Assembly: GCF_030643905.1 (NCBI RefSeq)
Contig: NZ_CP121446.1
Span: 744,001 to 808,000 of the forward strand
DNA: 64,000 bases
DNA from: Flavobacterium sp. IMCC34852
Lineage (GTDB): Bacteria; Bacteroidota; Bacteroidia; Flavobacteriales; Flavobacteriaceae
Reading direction: 5' to 3'
Positions 45,801-53,964 of the stretch are shown in pieces. Under the pieces are notes generated by a model. The model was not told where the DNA came from. It ran no database searches and saw only the letters and a program-made list of their open reading frames with translations. The first letter of the stretch is position 1, and each line of letters begins with the position of its first letter. The translations under genes and the position numbers were made by a program.

Positions 45801-45962
45801 CATCCTATTTTAGTAGCTTACACGAATGCTTTCAAAGAGCTGCATTTAAAAAATCAAGCTGCTGAAAATAAAAACCGCGAATTGGAACTGAAGTTGCAAT
45901 CGCAAGAACAAATCATCAATAATCTTATTGAACGTTTGGAGAAACTGGAAGCCAAAAACTAA
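42873..45962 (+). CDS. Tail-fibre-like surface protein with YadA-type head repeats and S74 self-cleaving chaperone domain
   Basis: 1029 residues. A signal peptide (1-19) is followed by QVGINTTTPKAQLEI, a frequent start of Bacteroidota tail-fibre-like proteins. Residues about 185-310 are Ser/Ala/Gly repeats of the YadA/Hep_Hag head type (SVAFGSVNTASGSSS, TVFGENSTASGG). A second such block is around 670-720. The C-terminus has a peptidase S74 (endosialidase-type intramolecular chaperone) domain, with PSDARLKNVDG, Ser903 being the expected self-cleavage residue, and YGFLAQEVQQIFPEA. A coiled coil ends the protein. Probably a trimeric fibre; there is no other phage gene nearby. Confidence 0.88.
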   Translation: MIKKILLSLIILSGFESKAQVGINTTTPKAQLEIKSSNEATPANNDGLLIPKINAFPVTNPTADQQGMLVYLTTTVGANTPGFYFWNNPTTAWLPVKGTDGGTLDQAYDFGGAGNGRTITADAGAVTIAGTDGLVSTGISGSGALAPSGAGTRMVWNPRKAAFRAGGVSGTQWDDANIGSGSVAFSGGTASGSSSFAGAGSTASATNSFAGAGGTANGQSSVAFGQGTVVNSVDSIAAGFFCTTSSSRSVAFGSVNTASGSSSTVFGENSTASGGTATAFGNSNVASGNIATAFGRNNTAFSYGETVLGIGATTYTPSTNGATQFRAANATDRLFVIGNAIDADNDNTVDLAERSDAMVVLKNGSTGIGTSTPNALLDVASNNKGVMVPRVSLTSANVASPIINPNGGALPESTLVYNTATAGAGANEVTPGFHYWDGTKWVKLEENNGKTKYYTAIGTSSIVGVGSAKTPMSQMQITFTPKSSVVLVSFSASGNNTSPGTFSDFQSVVFFDLLLNGSLVKGFQTSEVNTDESVGRTTWDTNILYPVTVTPFVTQTISINWASSTSIAANITTPISIPSSSLTLNSHRVLSVIDPEGGGGIVTPITPPVTNQFWSINGNSGTNSSTNFMGTLDNQDVVFRRNGALSGRLNSSNTSFGVNSLLNITSGTGNTAIGTSAFSSLTTGSNNTAIGSFANISSSLNNATAIGARASVSVDNSLVLGSVNGVNGATATVNVGIGTTTPQERLHVAGKAFLTDGFSADNAALIYRNNTDYMFLGPQSGSSANGAAMALFGSTNTAGGNAGGIDFNVPGSQVRMNHTNGSYVFRANSTSGYTATFELNDVGLQIGHNSAGRDVVFNTASTERMRLTAAGRVGIGTTAPGGQLELSLNEGRKPTSNTWTIPSDARLKNVDGIYQKGLTEILQLKPIQYHYKNTDKKSFDPKVLEKEAYGFLAQEVQQIFPEAVGTDADGYLNFDLHPILVAYTNAFKELHLKNQAAENKNRELELKLQSQEQIINNLIERLEKLEAKN

Positions 45963-46020
45963 AAAACGTAATCGGGAAGCAGTGGTATTTTTGGTTATAA
46001 GAAAGAAATATTTTCTAAAT

Positions 46021-46064
46021 AGCCCCGATAGCAGCGAGCTACCGTGTAGCGCGAATAGCGGGAA
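46021..46064. repeat. Dispersed repeat AGCCCCGATAGCAGCG...AGCGGGAA
   Basis: Second full copy of the family at 37613-37660, with the central CTAC-CGT-GTAG hairpin. It lies between the convergent S74 and mgtE genes. Confidence 0.7.
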
Positions 46065-46096
46065 GATAAGTGTAATGAAGCAGGAAGCATCTGCTC

Positions 46097-47449
46097 CTAA
46101 AACCCTAAAATCAATTTGGCAATCGAGAAGTAAATTAATATCCCGCAAATGTCATTGCTGGTGGTGATGAATGGTCCTGTTGCCAAGGCCGGGTCAATAT
46201 TGAATCGGTGCAGTAATAACGGCACAAAAGTTCCGATAAGTGAAGCAATGATAATTACCGAAATCAGCGCTATGGTTACAATCTCTCCGATGATTAATTC
46301 CACATTTAAAAGGAAATGACTTCCGACAAATAGTATCGAGGCCAATATGATTCCGTTAAGCAAACTCAACGACACTTCTTTGATCAAACGATTCCATAAC
46401 GAGCCGCTGATGGATTGATTGGCCAAACCTTGTACGATAATCGCAGAAGATTGTACCCCAACATTTCCGGCCATCGCCGCAATTAGTGGTGTGAAGAAAA
46501 ATAAGTTTCCGTGATTGTTCATCGCACCGCCAAACAACCCCAAGACTCTAACACTGATAAATCCGCCACAAAGGGCCAAAACCAACCAAGGCAAACGCGC
46601 TCGGGTTAAGTCGAGGATGCTGTCATCGGCCTCTACGTCTTGCGAGATACCGGCCGCTAATTGGTAATCTTTATCGGCTTCTTCCTTAATTACGTCTACG
46701 ATATCGTCAATGGTGATTCTACCAACTAAGCGTCCCATTTCATCTACTACGGGAATGGCTTCTAAGTCATATTTTTGCATGATGCGAGCGACATCGGTGT
46801 TGGGCATGTCTACTCGAACATAATCTACTTTTTTGATATACACTTGGCTGATAGGCGTTTTGGTGGAAGTGGTCAATAAATCTTTTAAAGACAATCTTCC
46901 TTTTAAACGGTTTTCGTCATCTACCACATAAATCGAATGCACGCGAGTGACATTTTCCGCTTGAATTCGCATTTCTTTTACGCAAGTTAGCACATTCCAA
47001 TTTTCATTGACTTTCACCAACTCTTTTCCCATCAAACCTCCGGCAGTGTCTTCGTCGTAACGCAACAAATCGACAATGTCTTTGGCGTGTTCAACGTCTT
47101 CTAATTCGGAGATTACTTCTTCTTTTTTGCTTTGTGAAAGTTCGGCAATAATGTCGGCTGCGTCATCGGTGTCTAATTCGTCAAGCTCTTCCGCAATTTC
47201 TTTGGCCGAAAGCCCTTGGAGGATTTTTTCACGCAAATCATCTTCCAACTCGGGAAGAATTTCAGCGGTAATTTCACTGTCCAGGATTTTAAAAATATAG
47301 GTGGCTTCAGCCGTTTCCAATTCCTCAAAAATCTCCGCGATATCGGCATGGTGCATGTCATTCAACAACACTTCCAATTCTTGGTCATTTTTGTCGTGAA
47401 TGAGTTGCTCGATTTGCGCTAAGAGTTCTTTGCTGATTTTAAACTGCAT
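46097..47449 (-). CDS. mgtE: Magnesium transporter MgtE
   Basis: 450 residues. N-terminal superhelical domain with acidic repeats ([28 protein letters not shown]), two CBS domains (about 135-255; [19 protein letters not shown] and [22 protein letters not shown]), then a five-helix membrane domain with [16 protein letters not shown] and the pore Asp in [12 protein letters not shown]. Mg2+ uptake gated by cytoplasmic Mg2+. Its start overlaps the end of rsmA by 11 nt, so translation is probably coupled. Confidence 0.97.
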   Translation of the reverse strand: MQFKISKELLAQIEQLIHDKNDQELEVLLNDMHHADIAEIFEELETAEATYIFKILDSEITAEILPELEDDLREKILQGLSAKEIAEELDELDTDDAADIIAELSQSKKEEVISELEDVEHAKDIVDLLRYDEDTAGGLMGKELVKVNENWNVLTCVKEMRIQAENVTRVHSIYVVDDENRLKGRLSLKDLLTTSTKTPISQVYIKKVDYVRVDMPNTDVARIMQKYDLEAIPVVDEMGRLVGRITIDDIVDVIKEEADKDYQLAAGISQDVEADDSILDLTRARLPWLVLALCGGFISVRVLGLFGGAMNNHGNLFFFTPLIAAMAGNVGVQSSAIIVQGLANQSISGSLWNRLIKEVSLSLLNGIILASILFVGSHFLLNVELIIGEIVTIALISVIIIASLIGTFVPLLLHRFNIDPALATGPFITTSNDICGILIYFSIAKLILGF

Positions 47450-48218
47450 GGGCTTCTATTTTTTGGGTGAGTTCGATGAACTGCTCCACAGTTAATTGTT
47501 CGGGACGGAGGTCAAAGATAGTATCTTCTTTTAAATTATCCGACAGGTTAAACGATTTTAGACTGTTCCGCAACGTTTTTCGACGTTGTTGAAAACCGGT
47601 CTTAACCACAGTAAAGAATAATTTTTCATTACAAGGCAAATGAAAATCCGCTTTTCGGCGTAAGCGCAACACACCCGATTTTACTTTGGGTGGCGGATTG
47701 AAAACATGTTCGTGCACGGTAAACAAATACTCAGCCTCATAAAAAGCTTGCACTAAAACCGATAGAATGCCATAGACTTTGCTGCCTTTTTTGGAACAAA
47801 TTCTTTCGGCGACTTCTTTTTGGAACATACCCGAAAACTCAGGAACTTGTTCGCGCAAGTCCAAACATTTGAACACAATTTGAGACGAAATATTATAAGG
47901 AAAGTTTCCGGTGATGGCAAAAGGTTGGCCTTTAAAAACCTCGTTGATGTCGTACTTTAAAAAATCTTTAGAAATGATTTTCCCGTGCAACTTTGGGTAA
48001 TGCGCATTCAAATATTCCACCGATTCGGTGTCAATTTCAATCACATAAGTTGTGGTGGGTTTCTCCAAAAGATATTTGGTCAGTACGCCCATTCCCGGAC
48101 CGATTTCCAATACGTTGTCATAACCTTCAAGACTGAGCGTGTCGGCGATGTCTTTGGCGATGCTTTCATCGGTTAAGAAATGTTGCCCCAGGTGTTTTTT
48201 GGCTTTTACTTGGTTCAT
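47439..48218 (-). CDS. rsmA: 16S rRNA dimethyladenosine transferase
   Basis: 259 residues. It dimethylates the two adjacent adenosines in the 3' hairpin of 16S rRNA. Visible: [13 protein letters not shown], the SAM loop [13 protein letters not shown], the catalytic NFPYNISS, and [15 protein letters not shown] with the late [11 protein letters not shown]. It overlaps mgtE by 11 nt; an AT-rich microsatellite precedes the start codon. Confidence 0.98.
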   Translation of the reverse strand: MNQVKAKKHLGQHFLTDESIAKDIADTLSLEGYDNVLEIGPGMGVLTKYLLEKPTTTYVIEIDTESVEYLNAHYPKLHGKIISKDFLKYDINEVFKGQPFAITGNFPYNISSQIVFKCLDLREQVPEFSGMFQKEVAERICSKKGSKVYGILSVLVQAFYEAEYLFTVHEHVFNPPPKVKSGVLRLRRKADFHLPCNEKLFFTVVKTGFQQRRKTLRNSLKSFNLSDNLKEDTIFDLRPEQLTVEQFIELTQKIEAHAV

Positions 48219-48303
48219 TTAGATTGTTAGATTGTTAGATTGTTAGATTATTAGACTCTTTTCTAAGAAGTCTAAGCTAGTCTAAGAAGTCTAAATTAGT
48301 CTG
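48219..48303. repeat. TTAGATTG and TCTAAGAAG microsatellites between DUF4286 and rsmA genes
   Basis: About four TTAGATTG-type units (48219-48256), then TCTAAGAAGTCTAAGCTAG and variants (48262-48300). It fills the whole gap between the two genes. Confidence 0.75.
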
Positions 48304-48615
48304 TTAATGATCAGAAATCAATTCTAATTCCGTTCTGAAAGCCAGCATTTTGTCTCCAAAAAGCCGGTTTCCTTCTTCGCGTAATCTTGGGGCATCTTCC
48401 TCGTAATATTTCTGTAAGGTTTCTTTCGAATCGGTACAATATTGAATAGAATAAGTGGTTCCGCCCATTTCTTCTTCGATCAAAACTTTAACCATTCGTG
48501 CCGAAGAAAATTTTCCGGTAGCTAAGACATCGTTAATATGTTTTTCCTGCATCCAACGCATCCATTGGTCGTGAACGCTTTCGTGTATGTTGATGGTAAC
48601 GTTGTATAAAATCAT
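48304..48615 (-). CDS. DUF4286 family protein
   Basis: 103 residues, small soluble protein of the ABM/dimeric ferredoxin-like type. Opening MILYNVTINIHESVHDQWMRWM and the middle IQYCTDSKETLQKYYEEDAPRLR match what I know as DUF4286, common in Flavobacteria next to TPR and rsmA genes. No catalytic residues recognised. It follows the TPR gene by 43 nt on the same strand and probably shares its transcript. Function unknown. Confidence 0.85.
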   Translation of the reverse strand: MILYNVTINIHESVHDQWMRWMQEKHINDVLATGKFSSARMVKVLIEEEMGGTTYSIQYCTDSKETLQKYYEEDAPRLREEGNRLFGDKMLAFRTELELISDH

Positions 48616-48658
48616 GTCAAAGGGATTTGTTAATCTGGTTATTTGGTGATTTGAGGTT

Positions 48659-50437
48659 TTAAAGATTAGTATCGCCTCTTAATTTTCGGTATTTATTCCG
48701 CGAGTCTACGAAGTAAATACTGTCTTCGTGTTTGAAGATGATTTCTTCATAAAGCGGTTTGGCTTTTTCAACATCGCTTAAATGGAGATTATATATTTCG
48801 GCCGAATAATACAATGCTTCATCTACATAAATACTTTCTTTGTGATTGGTGATGATATTGTTGTAATACTCTAAAGCTTTGGTGTAATCTCCCATTTTTT
48901 CATAGGTTTTACCAATGCGCAATAGCGTTACCGCTTCAATTTCTTCGCCTTTGTGTTCTTTTAAAATGAGTTGGAATTGCTCCAAAGACGCCACTTTTTT
49001 ATTTTGGTATAACAAAAAATCAGCGCGGGCAAACTTCTTCAATGCCACTTGGGTCGAATCTTCTACGGTATTGTCACTGATTAATAAAAACAAATCCAAA
49101 GCATCATTGGCAATCAGTTGGGATGCCGCCGATTTTAGTACTTTCAGTTGATGTGTTGCCCATTCAAAATCGCCTTTGTAGTAACTGGTTTTGGCGGTTT
49201 TTAACTGTGCTTCCTGACCGGTGATATCGCCTGTCATGTCTTCTCCTACTTGAGAATAATAAATTAAGGCTTGGTTGTATTTTTCTTCCAATAAGAGGAT
49301 ATCGGCGAGTTGCATTTTGAGTTCGGCCAATTGGTAACGGTTGATAGGCATTTCCATGGCATTTTTCAAAATCACTTTGGCTTTTTCGGGATTGTTCAAG
49401 TGAAAGGCCGTGAAATCGGCTTCCAACTCGAGCAGTGATAAAGTGTACGGACTAACGCCGAATTCTTTGATAAGTTTATCCAGTTCGGCAGTGATAGCTA
49501 CATAATCTTTATCGGTGGCATGATCAATTTTCATTTCCATCAAATAGGAATGCGCCTGAATTAACAGCTCTAAATCGTTGGTATTTTCTAAAACAAAAGT
49601 CAAGATTTCTTTAGCCGAATCTTGGTCGTTATCGGCTATGGCCATTTCACCCAAATTGACAATGTTGCCAAAGGATTCCGGATTTCTTTTGTAAATGGCT
49701 TTTTGTTGCACGAAAGCCTTGCCGTATTCTTTGAGCTGCACAAAATACCAACTCAGAAAATCATTCCAAAAGACATCTTGGGTTTTTTGGGTTCTGATAA
49801 GTAAGGCTTTTTTTAAAGTGTCATTAAAATTTTCATCACCGTCTTCGGTCATGAATCGCGAGAGTTGGTTTTGAATAATAGGCAAGTTTTGCGGATTTTG
49901 ATAGGCTTCTAATAAATAGGTTTCTATCATCAAATCGGTTTCGCCTTTTTGACCGTAGAGCATGGCCATTTGGAAATTAAAACTCAATTTAGGATCGGTT
50001 TCAATAGCGGTTTTATAGGCCAAAAGCGCAAAATCAAACAAAGCCTTTCTTTCGAAAGTATAGGCAATACCATAAGCTTCAGGAGCGTGTTTTTTGATTT
50101 TGTCAATCGCCTGATTGTAATACTTATTGGCTTTGTCTTGGTTTTTTTGCAATTGGTAATTATAACCTAAATCAATCAAAAGACTACTTTGACGGTATTT
50201 ATTTAGTCTTTCCTCTATAGCTTTTTCGGCTTTGTCAAATTGTTGCAACTGTTGGTAACACTCAATAACTCTTTGAAAATAATTCGAGTTGCCGGCTTGG
50301 GTTTTGAGCAATTCTTCATAGCTGACTAAGGCTTTTTCAAATTCGCCTCGGTCAAAATAATTGTTGGCCAACTGCTCGTTTTGCGCCGAAGCCCAAAGCG
50401 AGAGGAATAAGAAAGCTATGGAGAGAATTTTTTTCAT
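48659..50437 (-). CDS. Secreted TPR-repeat protein
   Basis: 592 residues with a signal peptide (MKKILSIAFLFLSLWASAQ) and about ten TPR-like helix pairs, for example NNYFDRGEFEKALVSYEELL at the start and LLRIGKTYEKMGDYTKALEYY near residue 520. No enzymatic domain. Probably a periplasmic or outer-membrane-associated scaffold. A large inverted repeat lies between serS and this gene. Partner proteins cannot be told; the neighbours are translation genes, so position gives no function. Confidence 0.88.
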   Translation of the reverse strand: MKKILSIAFLFLSLWASAQNEQLANNYFDRGEFEKALVSYEELLKTQAGNSNYFQRVIECYQQLQQFDKAEKAIEERLNKYRQSSLLIDLGYNYQLQKNQDKANKYYNQAIDKIKKHAPEAYGIAYTFERKALFDFALLAYKTAIETDPKLSFNFQMAMLYGQKGETDLMIETYLLEAYQNPQNLPIIQNQLSRFMTEDGDENFNDTLKKALLIRTQKTQDVFWNDFLSWYFVQLKEYGKAFVQQKAIYKRNPESFGNIVNLGEMAIADNDQDSAKEILTFVLENTNDLELLIQAHSYLMEMKIDHATDKDYVAITAELDKLIKEFGVSPYTLSLLELEADFTAFHLNNPEKAKVILKNAMEMPINRYQLAELKMQLADILLLEEKYNQALIYYSQVGEDMTGDITGQEAQLKTAKTSYYKGDFEWATHQLKVLKSAASQLIANDALDLFLLISDNTVEDSTQVALKKFARADFLLYQNKKVASLEQFQLILKEHKGEEIEAVTLLRIGKTYEKMGDYTKALEYYNNIITNHKESIYVDEALYYSAEIYNLHLSDVEKAKPLYEEIIFKHEDSIYFVDSRNKYRKLRGDTNL

Positions 50438-50452
50438 GTTTCTGATTAAACG

Positions 50453-50499
50453 AACAATGTACTAAAGTAACACTTTTTGTGCTCCGTTAGTACATTGTT
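50453..50499. repeat. 13-bp inverted repeat between serS and the TPR gene
   Basis: Perfect arms AACAATGTACTAA (50453-50465) and TTAGTACATTGTT (50487-50499) with a 21-nt spacer, 16 nt before the TPR start. No T run, so not a classical terminator. Confidence 0.7.
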
Positions 50500-50517
50500 T
50501 ACTAAAGATTAACTTAT

Positions 50518-51789
50518 TTAGTTAATGATATCAAAACCGGTGTAAGGACGCAATACTTCAGGGATTACGATACCTTCCGGCGTTTGGTAATTTTCAAGGA
50601 TTCCGGCTAAGACTCTTGGCAAGGCTAGTGAACTTCCGTTCAAAGTATGCGCTAATTGGGTTTTGCCGTCTTTTCCTTTGAAACGCAATTTCAAACGGTT
50701 GGCCTGATAGGTTTCAAAATTGGAAACAGAAGAGATTTCTAACCAACGGTCTTGAGCTGTAGAAAACACTTCAAAATCGTAGGTCAAAGCAGAAGCAAAT
50801 CCCATGTCACCGCCACACAGGCGTAATATTCTGTAAGGTAATTTCAATTCTTGCAAAATGTTTTTCACATGTTCTACCATGCCGTCAAGCGCTTCATGTG
50901 ATTTGTCAGGATGTTCTATTCGCACGATTTCTACTTTGTCAAATTGGTGTAAACGGTTCAAGCCGCGAACGTGTGCGCCCCAAGAACCTGCTTCTCTTCT
51001 GAAACAAGGGGTATAACCTGTGGCCAAAATAGGCAAATCTTTTTCCTGAAGGATTACATCGCGGTAAATATTAGTCACCGGAACTTCGGCCGTAGGAATT
51101 AAATACAAATCGTCTTTATCATCGTGGTACATTTGGCCTTCTTTATCCGGTAATTGTCCGGTTCCGTATGCTGAGGCTTCATTTACCATGTGCGGCACTT
51201 GAAATTCTTGGTAACCGGCGTCGGTATTTTTATCTAAAAAATAAGAGATTAATGCGCGTTGCAATTTAGCTCCTTTACCTTTATAGACCGGGAAACCGGG
51301 AGCCGTAATTTTGGTGCCCAATTCGAAATCGATGATGTCGTATTTTTTTATCAAATCCCAATGCGGTAAGGCACCTTCATGCAATACCGGAATAGCGCCT
51401 TCTTGAAACACATTAATATTGTCATCGGCTGATTTTCCGGGCGGAACGATGTCGGCCGGGGTATTGGGTAGCAAATACATTTTTTGGGTTAGCTCGGAGG
51501 TAAAAATATCTAATTTCTCTGCTAATTCTTTGCTGGTTTCTTTGAGCTGACTTGTTTTTTGTTTTAGGATTTCGGCTTTGGCTTTTTCACCGTTTTTCAT
51601 CATTTCGCCAATGGCTGAGGATAGTTTGTTGGCTTCCGCCAAAGTGTTGTCAAGAGCTACTTGTGTGCTTCTTCTGTTTTCGTCTAATTGAATGGCTTCT
51701 TCAACAATTGTTGTAGCGTCCATATTTCTTTTGGCCAAAGCGGCAAGCACTTTTTCCTTGTTTTCTCTGATGTAACTAATTTGTAACAT
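50518..51789 (-). CDS. serS: Seryl-tRNA synthetase
   Basis: 423 residues from the ATG at 51789 (MLQISYIREN). Charges tRNA-Ser. The N-terminal antiparallel coiled coil (about 30-105) precedes class II motif 2 TPCFRREAGSWG and motif 3 LNGSSLALPRVLAGILENYQ, the latter with its Gly-x-Gly-x-x-Arg-type segment, plus the TAEVPVTN serine/ATP site. The ATG at 51810 is excluded because a TAAATTTG box begins 2 nt away. Confidence 0.98.
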   Translation of the reverse strand: MLQISYIRENKEKVLAALAKRNMDATTIVEEAIQLDENRRSTQVALDNTLAEANKLSSAIGEMMKNGEKAKAEILKQKTSQLKETSKELAEKLDIFTSELTQKMYLLPNTPADIVPPGKSADDNINVFQEGAIPVLHEGALPHWDLIKKYDIIDFELGTKITAPGFPVYKGKGAKLQRALISYFLDKNTDAGYQEFQVPHMVNEASAYGTGQLPDKEGQMYHDDKDDLYLIPTAEVPVTNIYRDVILQEKDLPILATGYTPCFRREAGSWGAHVRGLNRLHQFDKVEIVRIEHPDKSHEALDGMVEHVKNILQELKLPYRILRLCGGDMGFASALTYDFEVFSTAQDRWLEISSVSNFETYQANRLKLRFKGKDGKTQLAHTLNGSSLALPRVLAGILENYQTPEGIVIPEVLRPYTGFDIIN

Positions 51790-51811
51790 GACTGTTTTCT
51801 TTATAAGCACG

Positions 51812-51819
51812 CAAATTTA
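51812..51819 (-). promoter_or_regulatory. -7 box for serS
   Basis: TAAATTTG on the minus strand, 22 nt before the chosen start. Confidence 0.45.
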
Positions 51820-51967
51820 ATGAAATGTTTGATAAAACCTTTCGGATGCCGAAAAACTTCCTTGTCTTAAAAGAATTACAATCAACGGTATGTCTTTTAT
51901 TTATCATTATTTTGACATTCAGATACTTCAATAATTGTTATATTCGCAAAAAAATCAATTGCTGTTT

Positions 51968-53887
51968 ATGAAAAAGTATTACTTTTTATTATTTTATTTT
52001 ACAATTTCACTTGTTTTTTCCCAAGAGAATGTTGCGGAAATCGTTCGGATAGCTGAGTCGGAAATGAAATCGGCTTCACAGGTCATGAATTTTCAAGTCA
52101 ATCCTAATACCTCTAATTACGACGTTACTTATCACAAGCTTGAATTGACAGTAAATCCTTCGGTTTATTTTATTGCCGGAAAAGTGACTACTTCGTTTAC
52201 TGCTTTGGAGAATATGGGTACTGTGACGTTTGATTTGGCGAATGAGCTGGCGGTAACTTCTGTAAAACAGAACACTACAAATTTGAGTTATACCCAAAAC
52301 GGAAATAATGAGTTGGTCGTTACGTTGCCTGCTACGTTAACCACCGGGAATTCGGCTACTTTAGAAATTATCTATTCGGGCGAACCACCGCAGAATGCTT
52401 TTGAAGCTTTTGCTATTAATGTCCATTCGGGTGCTGCCGGAATGTGGACACTTTCGGAACCTTACGGTGCACGTGATTGGTGGCCTTGCAAACAAGATTT
52501 AAATGATAAAATCAGCACTATCGATGTTTATATAACAGCGCCAAGTCAGTATGTAAGTGTGGCTAACGGGATGGAGCAATCCCAAGTAGTCAATGGGAAC
52601 GGAACAAAAACAACACATTTCCATCACGGTTATCCGATACCCGCTTATTTGATAGCTTTTGCGGTCACCAATTATCAGGTTTATACCCAAACTGCAGGAA
52701 CTGCTCCCAATACATTTCCGATAGTTAATTATATTTATCCTGAAAGCTATACTTCTGCCGTAAGTGCATTGGCCCAAACGTTGCCGATAATGAATTTTTT
52801 TGAAACCACCTTTGAACCGTATCCGTTTCGAAATGAAAAATACGGACATGCACAATTTGGTTGGGGCGGAGGCATGGAGCACACCACGGTTTCTTTTATG
52901 GGCAATTTCAGTCGGGGTTTAATTGCACACGAATTGGCGCACCAATGGTTTGGCGACAAAATTACTTGCGGTACTTGGAAAGATATTTGGTTGAATGAAG
53001 GATTTGCAACGTACTTATCGGCTTTGGTTATTGAACATTTGGACGGACTTGCTGCTTTTGTCACCCAAAAAGGAGGAATGGTTAATTTTATTACTTCGAG
53101 TCCGGCCGGTAATCTTTATTTGACCGACGCACAAATCACCGATGTAGGAAGAATTTTCAATAGCCGATTGAGTTATAATAAAGGCGCCATGGTTTTAGAG
53201 ATGTTGCGTTTTAAAATGGGTGACGTTGCTTTTTTTCAGGCATTGAGAAATTATTTAGCCGACACAAATTTGGCTTACGATTACGCTGTGACGACCGATT
53301 TAAAAGCGCATTTGGAAACGGTTTACGGTCAGAGTTTAACAGAGTTTTTTAATGATTGGGTATACAATCAAGGATATCCTACCTACACGATTACTGCTCA
53401 AAATTGGGGTTCAGGTCAGGCTCGATTTGTGGTGAACCAAACCCAATCAGATCCTTCGGTAACTTATTTTGAGATGCCGGTTCCGGTTAGAGTTCTTGGA
53501 GCCAATGGAGAAACGGCCGATTTAGTATTAGACAATACAACCAACGGACAGGTTTTTATAATGAATGTACCTTTTACCATCACCGGTGTTCAATTTGATC
53601 CAGAAGTGCATTTGATTTCCAAAAATTCTAATATCACTTTAGGAAATGAAACGTTTGTTTTAGAAAATGCCGTGGTCTTGTACCCTAACCCGAGTAGCAG
53701 CGAATTGCATATTCAAATGCCAGATAGTTTGGTTTTGGAAAAGGTTTTGATTTATAACAGTTTAGGGCAAAAAGTACTTGAAAACAACACCTTAGATTTA
53801 GAAGTAAGCCACTTATCGGCTGGAGTTCATTATGTGGAAATTCAAACATCTGAAGGGACGTATCATAAAAAATTCATAAAAAAATAA
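51968..53887 (+). CDS. Secreted M1 family aminopeptidase with T9SS sorting domain
   Basis: 639 residues from the ATG at 51968, which begins the signal peptide (MKKYYFLLFYFTISLVFSQ). M1 catalytic domain: substrate loop GGGMEHTT, zinc site His321-Glu322-x-x-His325 in HELAHQWFGD, third ligand Glu344 in IWLNEGFATYLS. The long C-terminal helical domain of full-size M1 enzymes is absent. Instead a beta region leads to a type A T9SS sorting domain (LYPNPSSSELHI ... HKKFIKK). An exported peptidase removing N-terminal residues from external peptides. Confidence 0.95.
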   Translation: MKKYYFLLFYFTISLVFSQENVAEIVRIAESEMKSASQVMNFQVNPNTSNYDVTYHKLELTVNPSVYFIAGKVTTSFTALENMGTVTFDLANELAVTSVKQNTTNLSYTQNGNNELVVTLPATLTTGNSATLEIIYSGEPPQNAFEAFAINVHSGAAGMWTLSEPYGARDWWPCKQDLNDKISTIDVYITAPSQYVSVANGMEQSQVVNGNGTKTTHFHHGYPIPAYLIAFAVTNYQVYTQTAGTAPNTFPIVNYIYPESYTSAVSALAQTLPIMNFFETTFEPYPFRNEKYGHAQFGWGGGMEHTTVSFMGNFSRGLIAHELAHQWFGDKITCGTWKDIWLNEGFATYLSALVIEHLDGLAAFVTQKGGMVNFITSSPAGNLYLTDAQITDVGRIFNSRLSYNKGAMVLEMLRFKMGDVAFFQALRNYLADTNLAYDYAVTTDLKAHLETVYGQSLTEFFNDWVYNQGYPTYTITAQNWGSGQARFVVNQTQSDPSVTYFEMPVPVRVLGANGETADLVLDNTTNGQVFIMNVPFTITGVQFDPEVHLISKNSNITLGNETFVLENAVVLYPNPSSSELHIQMPDSLVLEKVLIYNSLGQKVLENNTLDLEVSHLSAGVHYVEIQTSEGTYHKKFIKK

Positions 53888-53911
53888 TCAAAGACAAATA
53901 TTGTATGCAGG

Positions 53912-53935
53912 AGTAAGGTGAAAACCTTACTTTTG
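53912..53935 (+). terminator. Hairpin overlapping the rseP -7 box
   Basis: GTAAGG/CCTTAC stem (with inner T/A) followed by TTTT: looks like the terminator of the M1 gene, but its 3' end TACTTTTG (53928-53935) is also a -7 box for rseP. Confidence 0.5.
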
Positions 53936-53964
53936 TGCGTTTAAAAGAAATGAAACATTAAAAA

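Noticed and set aside
48571..48625. A TCCCTTTG box 2 nt before the DUF4286 ATG as another leaderless promoter
   Set aside because: It lacks the A of TAnnTTTG and the gene is probably co-transcribed with the TPR gene.
52862..52893. M1 peptidase substrate motif reads GGMEH instead of GAMEN
   Set aside because: His at that place is, as far as I recall, common among Bacteroidota M1 peptidases; the zinc site is intact, so it is not treated as an anomaly.
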